Assembly: GCA_032055545.1 (NCBI GenBank)
Contig: DAMBQR010000076.1
Location: 1 to 16,870 of the forward strand
Source: Pseudescherichia sp032055545
Lineage (GTDB): Bacteria > Pseudomonadota > Gammaproteobacteria > Enterobacterales > Enterobacteriaceae
Reading direction: 5' to 3'
DNA length: 16,870 bases
Within the stretch, counting starts at the first letter, position 1. Each line of letters opens with the position of its first letter. A program made the position numbers and the translations under genes. The notes beneath the pieces were generated by a model that searched no databases, was not told the origin of the DNA, and saw only the letters and a program-made list of their open reading frames with translations. This document shows positions 7,971 to 12,987 of this stretch, in pieces.

Positions 7971-8001
7971 ATAGGCCGGGCACGCGCTGGGCCGCCCGGC
8001 C
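7971..8001. repeat. REP-like GC-rich palindrome below ohr
   Basis: GGCCGGGC (7974-7981) and GCCCGGCC (7994-8001) are perfect 8-bp arms around a 12-base loop. The outer ATAGGCCGGGC resembles the GTAGGCCGGGC edge of the element at 3486-3515 in reverse. It starts 10 bp after the ohr stop. There is no U-run on the ohr strand, so a REP unit or mRNA-protecting stem is more likely than a simple terminator. Confidence 0.65.
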
Positions 8002-8011
8002 TTGCTAACTA

Positions 8012-8440
8012 TCAGGCGATGATATTCAGCGTCACGTCGATGTTGTTGCGGGTAGCGTTGGAGTAAGGGCAGACGATATGCGCAGCATCAACCAGCTTCT
8101 GCGCTTCAGCCGCGTCCATACCCGGCAGGTGGATATTTAGCTTAGCTTCGATACCAAAACCGGTTGGCAGCGGCCCGATACCGACTTCGCCTTCAACAAA
8201 GGCCTCTTTTGGCATGGCGATTTTATCGCGGGCGGAGACAAACTTCATCGCGCCGAGGAAGCAGGCGGAGTAGCCCGCAGCAAACAGCTGCTCCGGGTTA
8301 GTGACGTTGCCGCCCATGCCGCCCATCTCTTTCGGTACGCCCAGCTGTACGTCCAGCACGCCGTCAGAGGAGGTCGCGCGGCCGTCACGGCCACCGGTTG
8401 CTTTGGCTTTTGCGGTGTAAACTACTTTTTCTAAAGACAT
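8012..8440 (-). CDS. ohr: Organic hydroperoxide resistance protein Ohr
   Basis: Ohr is a thiol peroxidase of the OsmC/Ohr family that reduces organic and fatty acid hydroperoxides in the cytoplasm, with lipoylated proteins as reductant. The 142 residues are normal for the family. The catalytic pair Cys60 (AAGYSACF) and Cys124 (IVCPYSNATR) is present, as are the Arg18 and Glu50 (TNPEQLF) that poise the cysteine. The N-terminal TAKAKATGGRDGRA and the segment after it identify Ohr rather than OsmC. AAGGAA upstream gives a good ribosome site. It lies 90 bp below ohrR on the same strand with a 16-bp palindrome between. E. coli K-12 lacks ohr at this place. Confidence 0.95.
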   Translation of the reverse strand: MSLEKVVYTAKAKATGGRDGRATSSDGVLDVQLGVPKEMGGMGGNVTNPEQLFAAGYSACFLGAMKFVSARDKIAMPKEAFVEGEVGIGPLPTGFGIEAKLNIHLPGMDAAEAQKLVDAAHIVCPYSNATRNNIDVTLNIIA

Positions 8441-8482
8441 GGCAGGTTCCTTGTTTTCGCTGTTATCAATATATTCGCTATA

Positions 8483-8498
8483 AAATAGCGCGCTATTT
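8483..8498. promoter_or_regulatory. Perfect 16-bp palindrome in the ohr leader (putative OhrR operator)
   Basis: AAATAGCGCGCTATTT is a perfect palindrome 42 bp above the ohr start codon. A related sequence at 8998-9013, in the ohrR promoter, matches 12 of its 16 positions when read on the minus strand. The shared form makes an OhrR operator likely. TATATT on the minus strand just below it could be the ohr -10 box. Confidence 0.6.
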
Positions 8499-8506
8499 AT
8501 TGGCTC

Positions 8507-8537
8507 CGCATAAGACCGTCTGTGACGGCATTATGCG
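8507..8537 (-). other. Stem-loop spanning the ohrR stop codon
   Basis: CGCATAA (8507-8513) pairs with TTATGCG (8531-8537), and inside it CCGTC (8516-8520) pairs with GACGG (8524-8528) around a TGT loop; the two helices are joined by a GA/CA internal loop. The outer arm contains the ohrR TAA stop (8533-8531). No U-run follows on the ohrR strand, so it is not a normal terminator. It may limit read-through into ohr or mark an mRNA processing point. Confidence 0.5.
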
Positions 8538-8986
8538 CGGTGAAGCTGGTGGCGCAGCGTCTCCAGCTCGTGCTGAAGGGCGGCCAGGGAATCCGTATCG
8601 CAGGCAGCGGCGCAGCGTACCGATTCCGGGATCGTAAGTGCCTGCTGCTGTAACGCTCGTCCCGATTCGGTCAGAGTCACGGCCACCTGGCGCTCGTCCT
8701 GGCGCGAGCGCTGGCGAACAATCAGCCCGGCGCTCTCGAGACGCTTCAGCAGCGGCGTCAGGGTGGCAGAGTCCAGAAATAGCTGGTCACCAATCTCTGA
8801 CACGGTGATGTCGTCCCGCTCCCACAGCACCAGCATCACCAGATACTGCGGATAGGTGAGGCCTAACGGGGCCAGCAGCTGCCGATAGAGTTTATTCAGC
8901 GCCAGGTTTGCGGAGTAGAGCGCAAAGCAGAGCTGGTTGTTCAGGGCCAGCGGCGCATCCGCCGGGGCCGTCGATTTCGTCTTCAT
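8531..8986 (-). CDS. ohrR: OhrR, MarR-family organic peroxide sensor/repressor
   Basis: OhrR represses ohr and is released when its N-terminal cysteine is oxidised by organic hydroperoxides. The 151-residue product has the signature LNNQLCFALYSANLALNK with Cys20 at the place of the peroxidatic cysteine, followed by the MarR winged helix (LTYPQYLVMLVLWERDDITV to LLKRLESAGLIVRQRSRQDER). Two more cysteines, Cys125 and Cys129 (VRCAAACD), fit a two-Cys OhrR that forms a disulfide, as in the Xanthomonas type. The only plausible start is ATG 8986-8984. It has no Shine-Dalgarno sequence and lies six bases after a -10 box, which points to a leaderless mRNA. It lies upstream of ohr and downstream of the TetR gene. 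Confidence 0.93.
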   Translation of the reverse strand: MKTKSTAPADAPLALNNQLCFALYSANLALNKLYRQLLAPLGLTYPQYLVMLVLWERDDITVSEIGDQLFLDSATLTPLLKRLESAGLIVRQRSRQDERQVAVTLTESGRALQQQALTIPESVRCAAACDTDSLAALQHELETLRHQLHRA

Positions 8987-8992
8987 GTTATG

Positions 8993-9027
8993 AATATAGA
9001 TAGTGCACGATTTAATTACAAGTAATT
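8993..9027 (-). promoter_or_regulatory. ohrR promoter with overlapping operator-like repeats
   Basis: On the minus strand TTGTAA (9021-9016), 17 bp and TATATT (8998-8993) form a sigma-70 promoter. The spacer holds AAATCGTGCACTATCT (9013-8998), 12 of 16 identical to the palindrome in the ohr leader. A second inverted repeat, AATTAC-AA-GTAATT (9014-9027), covers the -35. Repressor binding at either would block the promoter. The expected start point is at or next to the A of the ohrR ATG. Confidence 0.6.
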
Positions 9028-9048
9028 TTTTGCTCAGAGGGAAACGAC

Positions 9049-9690
9049 TTAGGGACAGACATAGCGCAGCACCACCTGCACTGCCATGGCGCGGTAGTGC
9101 GCCTGCTGGGCCTGGCTATCCGCCCCCTCTTCAAACAGCAGGGTAAAGGTGTAGCTGTTCGCCACGTAGTGAAAGCTGAAGCTGCTCATCAGCCGGTGCA
9201 CGTCGCGGGCGTTAACGCTGCGGCTAAAGAGCTGCTTCTGCTGACCGCGTGCCAGGATATCTTCCAGCAGGGTGAGCGCGCTGCGGTTGACCTGGCGCAG
9301 ATACGCCGACTGCTGCATATAGCGTCCGCGCTGCATATTCTCCATGCAGATAATACGAATGAAATCGGGGTGCGCGGTATGATAGTCGAAGGTACTTTCA
9401 ACCAGCTCTACCATCGCTTCAACGGGCGGCAGGCGCGTCAGGTTGAGCCGCGTTTCGCTGGCGCGGATCTGGGTGTAGACGTACTCAAGCACCTGCAGAT
9501 AGAGGTTCTCTTTGGTTTTAAAGTGATAAACCACCATCCGTTTGGTGGTGCCCGCCTTCTCGGCGATCTGCTCCATGCGGGCACCGTTCAGGCCATACTC
9601 GGCAAACAGCGCGATGGCACTGGTGAAAATTTTGTCCTTCAGGCTGGACTCGTCCAGTTTCTCTGGTAGATACACGCCGTCGTGCTTCAC
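9049..9690 (-). CDS. TetR/AcrR-family transcriptional regulator
   Basis: This 213-residue protein has an N-terminal TetR helix-turn-helix (about 17-63: KIFTSAIALFAEYGLNGARM, QIAEKAGTTKRMVVYHFKTK, ENLYLQVLEYVYTQIRA). A helical ligand-binding domain with HPDFIRIICMENMQRG and SFHYVANSYTFTLLF follows. The target and ligand are unknown. The start is taken as GTG 9690-9688 because AGAGG lies five bases upstream and the product has normal length. The frame stays open to a TTG at 9759 that overlaps the yjjB stop, adding a Cys-rich stretch (NNPCSCCGQK) unlike TetR N-termini; I consider that part untranslated. It lies 65 bp below yjjB on the same strand, so it may be the last gene of a yjjP-yjjB-tetR unit. 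It has no counterpart here in E. coli K-12. Confidence 0.88.
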   Translation of the reverse strand: MKHDGVYLPEKLDESSLKDKIFTSAIALFAEYGLNGARMEQIAEKAGTTKRMVVYHFKTKENLYLQVLEYVYTQIRASETRLNLTRLPPVEAMVELVESTFDYHTAHPDFIRIICMENMQRGRYMQQSAYLRQVNRSALTLLEDILARGQQKQLFSRSVNARDVHRLMSSFSFHYVANSYTFTLLFEEGADSQAQQAHYRAMAVQVVLRYVCP

Positions 9691-9755
9691 ATCCGCCTCT
9701 TTTTGGCCGCAACAGGAACAGGGATTATTACCACGGCGCAGACAGAACACAAATC

Positions 9756-10229
9756 TCAAACGCGGGGGCGCTTACGGTAGATCCACAATCCGGGCACCGA
9801 CAGGCCAATGGAGAGGGCCGCGACAATCGACGTGGCCTTCAGAAAATTAGTCAGCAGCAGGATCATCAACGCTTCGCTATAGCCAAAATGGCCAATCTTT
9901 ACCGCAGAGATCATCGCCGTATAGGCTGAAATGCCAGGAAACATCGGGATCACTGCCGCGACGGTAAAGACCTTGGGGTGGGCAAGATACCAGCGCGACC
10001 AGCGGATGCCAATGCAGCCAACCAGCATGGCGGCAACGAAGGTAGACCATTCGACATTGATGCCGCCGGTCATCATCACCATCCGTGCGCCGTGGCCGAT
10101 GGCACCCAGCAGCCCGCACCAGGCCAGCGCGCGTTTCGGCACGTTGAAAACCATGGCGAAGCCAACGGCAGGAATAGCGGCGAGGATCATATCTTCGACC
10201 AGCGCCAGCAAAAAATCAGCTATACCCAT
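9756..10229 (-). CDS. yjjB: YjjB, small subunit of the YjjPB (split ThrE) exporter
   Basis: YjjB is the DUF3815/ThrE-C half of a two-part inner-membrane exporter; YjjP and YjjB together are reported as a succinate exporter in E. coli. The 157 residues equal the E. coli length. Several membrane helices are visible, with conserved ILAAIPAVGFAMVFNVP, EWSTFVAAMLVG and the HPKVFTVAAVIPMFPG motif. The ATG at 10229-10227 is chosen over the GTG at 10244 because it aligns with the E. coli N-terminus. It overlaps the end of yjjP by 10 bp, so the pair is translationally coupled. It ends in YRKRPRV as in E. coli. Confidence 0.94.
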   Translation of the reverse strand: MGIADFLLALVEDMILAAIPAVGFAMVFNVPKRALAWCGLLGAIGHGARMVMMTGGINVEWSTFVAAMLVGCIGIRWSRWYLAHPKVFTVAAVIPMFPGISAYTAMISAVKIGHFGYSEALMILLLTNFLKATSIVAALSIGLSVPGLWIYRKRPRV

Positions 10230-10996
10230 CCCCGTAGTCCCCACAGCGTCATGGCCATTACTACCCCGATACAGGTGGCGAGCGTCAGCAGGCTGGCCAT
10301 GGCCCAGCGTGCCAGTCCGGTATTGGTATGTCCTTTAAACATGTCGGCAACGGCATTAATGAGCGGGAAGCCGGGAACCAGCAGCAGGACGCTGGCCGCC
10401 ATCGCAACCGTTGAGGTCCTGGCGAAGATGGGCAGGGTGAGCAGCAGCCCTGAGATAGTAGTGGTGACGAAAGCCGTCAGGCAGAAATTGATCTGCGGAT
10501 GCAGATGCCGCTGGGCCAGCGTCAGGCGAACATACATCGCCACGCTGCTGGCGCAGAAAGTCACGATGGTGCCATCCCAGCCGCCGTTATTCAGCTTGCA
10601 GAAGCAGGCGCAGGAGAGGCCTACCGCCAGCGTCACCAGCCAGCGAGGGTAGCGCAGAGGCTTTATCTGGCTGAAGCGCTTCTCTACGTCTCTCTCATCC
10701 AGCAGATGATGTTCGGCCATAATGACGATGTGTTGAACCTGGGTGACAACGTGCATGTTGATCCCCCGGTCGCTGTTTTTGCGCGTGGAGGTCAGACACT
10801 GCCCGTTCTGGATAGTGCTAAGCACAATAGCGTTTGCCGAGATGGCGCTCTCGACGCTGTCCATTCCCAGCGCCAGCCCGAGACGGGTAGCGAGTTCCTC
10901 CACCAGCGCGCTCTCCGCCCCGTGCTGTAACAGAAGAAGACCGCAATGGATACACAGGCGTGTGACGGCCCGCTGTTGATCCCGACTTGCTTGCAT
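10220..10996 (-). CDS. yjjP: YjjP, large subunit of the YjjPB (split ThrE) exporter
   Basis: YjjP carries the DUF1212/ThrE N-terminal domain: a soluble part (CIHCGLLLLQHGAESALVEE, then SVESAISANAIVLSTI) followed by membrane helices including LSCACFCKLNNGGWDG, LLLVPGFPLINAVADM and FKGHTNTGLARWAMAS. With YjjB it forms the exporter. The frame is open up to 11092, but the start is placed at ATG 10996-10994. This has AGGG six bases upstream and gives 258 residues with the same beginning region (QQRAVTRLC) as E. coli YjjP (about 256). It is the first gene of the yjjP-yjjB(-tetR) unit. No frameshift or lost motif is seen. Confidence 0.94.
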   Translation of the reverse strand: MQASRDQQRAVTRLCIHCGLLLLQHGAESALVEELATRLGLALGMDSVESAISANAIVLSTIQNGQCLTSTRKNSDRGINMHVVTQVQHIVIMAEHHLLDERDVEKRFSQIKPLRYPRWLVTLAVGLSCACFCKLNNGGWDGTIVTFCASSVAMYVRLTLAQRHLHPQINFCLTAFVTTTISGLLLTLPIFARTSTVAMAASVLLLVPGFPLINAVADMFKGHTNTGLARWAMASLLTLATCIGVVMAMTLWGLRGWV

Positions 10997-11467
10997 GAGT
11001 TGCCCTGATAGAGTAGCGATAGGCCGGTATGGCGACACAGAAAATCTATTTTTAACACAACGTGCTACCTGCCCGGCGCTGTGATAGATCAATATTTAGC
11101 GAATAAATTGATTTAATCGTCATCGGGCGTTTCTTTGCGGTGGTATCGCCATACGATGGGATATAAAGGACACCAATTATTCACCATATTTATATATTTA
11201 GGGACGCTATCCCAGTGACGTATTTTTTTTGCCGCTGCCCCCATTATTTTTTTTACAAAGATATGCGATATTACGTCAGGAATAAAAAAGTAATGCCGCC
11301 GTTGTCCACCGTGAGTTCTATGATGTAAACGTGACAAATAGAGCATAATGACATGCTGTGTTAACGGCTGTGACGTTGAGTAGCGCTTTTGTTCTGGGAA
11401 ATATTTATTCATGAACGTTATCGTGATGAATTAACACACTGAGTTCTCGAATGTAAGCGGAGGAGAT
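10997..11467. other. AT-rich interval between yjjP and yjjQ
   Basis: About 470 bp separate the divergent yjjP and yjjQ. The DNA is clearly richer in A and T than its surroundings, with T8 runs near 11223 and 11250, which suits H-NS binding and curved DNA. In E. coli the yjjQ-bglJ operon is silenced by H-NS and relieved by LeuO. The only open frame of note is a doubtful one of 99 codons at 11113-11412. No clear -35/-10 pair could be fixed for yjjP or yjjQ. Confidence 0.6.
11113..11412 (-). CDS. Doubtful 99-codon open frame of unknown function
   Basis: The frame runs from ATG 11412 to the stop at 11113, between and divergent from yjjQ. The product begins MNKYFPEQKRYSTSQ and is rich in His, Arg and Tyr with a basic middle part (YLSRLHHRTHGGQRRHYF) and an acidic end. 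I recognise no family. There is no good ribosome site above the ATG, and the interval looks regulatory, so it may be chance. It is kept because it covers most of an otherwise empty stretch. Confidence 0.2.
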   Translation of the reverse strand: MNKYFPEQKRYSTSQPLTQHVIMLYLSRLHHRTHGGQRRHYFFIPDVISHIFVKKIMGAAAKKIRHWDSVPKYINMVNNWCPLYPIVWRYHRKETPDDD

Positions 11468-12205
11468 ATGCTGTCAGAAAAGTACAGGTGCGCAGTGGTA
11501 ATAAGCAGGGCGCCCATAATACAGTTTGGTCTCGGCGCTATTATGGCGCAATCATTTTGTGAATATGAAACTATTTACTGTGCAACGCCAGAGGAGATAA
11601 CGCTCTCCCTGATGCAGCACGCGAACGTTGTTATTGTCGATCTGACTAACGATCTCAGGCAGGCTCGCAGCGCCTGTAAAACATACTACTCTATGATGAT
11701 GCAATGCGCTGATATCCATTGGATTTTTATTGTTCCTCTACCCATTTACCCGCTGGCGGCAGAGCTACTGCTGCGTTCAGAAAGCACGCTGCTCTCCAGT
11801 ATGGAACCCGTCGAGGGCATTATTAATGCGGTCCGTAGCGGCAACCGTCGCGCAGAAATTATCGGCCGGTCGCTGCTGTCAGATCGTGATTATGATGATG
11901 ACGATGTGAGTCAGCCCGCACTGTCATTAACCTATTCAGAAAGACAGGTATTACGGCTTCTTGGTAAAGGATGGGGTATTAATCAGATCGCCTCTATGCT
12001 TAAAAAAAGCAATAAAACGGTAAGCGCACAGAAAAATAGCGCTATGCGCCGCCTCTCATTACGTAGCAATGCAGAATTGTACGCATGGATTAACAACAGT
12101 TATGGAGCAGGGATCTTAAATTTAAATCCAATGAATGGCGAGGGTAAACAGTGGAAAAAAGCAGAGCAAGAAGAGACGTTGCTATTATTGAACAATGCGC
12201 CATGA
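11468..12205 (+). CDS. yjjQ: YjjQ, LuxR/GerE-type transcriptional regulator
   Basis: YjjQ is a DNA-binding repressor; in E. coli (241 residues) it lowers flagellar and other surface-related genes and is itself silenced by H-NS. The 245-residue product has a receiver-like N-terminal part (VVIVDLTND, Asp58 in the phospho-acceptor-like position) with little other conservation. Its C-terminal GerE helix-turn-helix at about 154-208 (LTYSERQVLRLLGKGWGINQ, IASMLKKSNKTVSAQKNSAM) is almost the same as in E. coli YjjQ. GGAGG five bases above the ATG is a strong ribosome site. The gene is less GC-rich than the flanking genes. It overlaps bglJ by 55 bp. Confidence 0.93.
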   Translation: MLSEKYRCAVVISRAPIIQFGLGAIMAQSFCEYETIYCATPEEITLSLMQHANVVIVDLTNDLRQARSACKTYYSMMMQCADIHWIFIVPLPIYPLAAELLLRSESTLLSSMEPVEGIINAVRSGNRRAEIIGRSLLSDRDYDDDDVSQPALSLTYSERQVLRLLGKGWGINQIASMLKKSNKTVSAQKNSAMRRLSLRSNAELYAWINNSYGAGILNLNPMNGEGKQWKKAEQEETLLLLNNAP

Positions 12206-12831
12206 GTCAGGCCGGGCTGCGGCATATATTACCAACGGCTGGGAATTATCAGTTTTATTTCTTTAAAGATTATGCCGCATTTATGAATGCGCTGCCGTGG
12301 ACGCCCTTTTTTGCCTTGATCTATTCGCTCTCTGCTATCAGAGCGCAGCGGCTGGAGTGTCTTAAAGTAATGTGTGGCCTGGCGCAAACTCGCCCCGGTC
12401 AGCAACGCATTGTACTGGCGGGCAACGACATGGAGGCGCGGTTGGTAAGCCGCTTTTCCCCTGTCGCGCTGCACGGTATTATCAGTAAAACTGCGCCGCT
12501 GGAGGGGATACGCCAGCAGCTACGGAAGTGGCTTAGCGATAAACAGCGGGTGAATGAGACTATCCTCAACCTCTGGTATTACAGCTATGAGCGGATACTG
12601 AATCAGACCGAGCGGGAGATCCTTCACTACACTGCGCAAGGCTATCCGATTACTCATATTGCCATTCGGCTTGAGCGCAACTGCAAAAGCATTCGCGCGC
12701 ATAAGCTTAGTCTGATGGCGAAGCTGGGCGTTGATACTGATGCAGGGTTATTCTACGCGGCAGATATTCTTGTGCAGATGCAGCGGGCGCTTCTTGAGAT
12801 CGCCGGCTCTCGACGGCAGATACCGGCCTGA
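12151..12831 (+). CDS. bglJ: BglJ, LuxR-type partner of RcsB
   Basis: BglJ of E. coli (225 residues) pairs with RcsB and activates the bgl beta-glucoside operon, leuO and other H-NS-silenced loci. This copy has 226 residues and starts at GTG 12151 (MEKSRARRDVAIIEQCAMS) with GAGGG seven bases upstream. The receiver-like domain has Ser (ALIYSLSAIR) where a phospho-acceptor Asp would be, as E. coli BglJ does, so phosphorylation is not expected. The GerE helix-turn-helix is at about 150-205 (LNQTEREILHYTAQGYPITH, RNCKSIRAHKLSLMAKLGV). The 55-bp overlap with yjjQ shows co-transcription and probably coupled translation. Outside the two domains it is well diverged from E. coli. Confidence 0.92.
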   Translation: MEKSRARRDVAIIEQCAMSQAGLRHILPTAGNYQFYFFKDYAAFMNALPWTPFFALIYSLSAIRAQRLECLKVMCGLAQTRPGQQRIVLAGNDMEARLVSRFSPVALHGIISKTAPLEGIRQQLRKWLSDKQRVNETILNLWYYSYERILNQTEREILHYTAQGYPITHIAIRLERNCKSIRAHKLSLMAKLGVDTDAGLFYAADILVQMQRALLEIAGSRRQIPA

Positions 12832-12893
12832 TTGTGAGGTGAATCTTATTTATTCACAGCGGGATAGGCCGATTATCGATCCTCTTCACAATC
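12830..12893. repeat. Nested inverted repeats just after bglJ
   Basis: GATTGTGA (12830-12837) and TCACAATC (12886-12893) are perfect outer arms, and GTGAAT (12839-12844) with ATTCAC (12852-12857) form an inner 6-bp hairpin. There is no U-run after the outer arm, so a clean terminator for yjjQ-bglJ is not shown. The structure could still reduce read-through into the EIIC gene. Confidence 0.35.
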
Positions 12894-12898
12894 GCGGA

Positions 12899-12919
12899 AA
12901 CCGGTTACAGTAACCGGTT
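12899..12919. promoter_or_regulatory. Perfect 21-bp palindrome, operator for the EIIC gene
   Basis: Arms AACCGGTTAC (12899-12908) and GTAACCGGTT (12910-12919) are perfect inverted repeats around one A. Each arm also contains AACCGGTT, itself a palindrome with a central CG like LacI/GalR-family operators, so there may be two binding units 13 bp apart. The right end overlaps the -35 box of the EIIC promoter, which suits a repressor. The regulator is not encoded nearby. Confidence 0.75.
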
Positions 12920-12946
12920 GCACACTGCAAATCGCAGACTGATACT
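12918..12946 (+). promoter_or_regulatory. Sigma-70 promoter of the EIIC gene
   Basis: TTGCAC (12918-12923), a 17-bp spacer and GATACT (12941-12946) fit a sigma-70 promoter. The start would be near 12953, leaving a leader of about 35 bases to the ATG at 12988. The -35 overlaps the palindrome by two bases. Confidence 0.65.
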
Positions 12947-12987
12947 CATTTTTGCCATTCCTTTTTTCGCCTGACCGGAGAGCCAAA

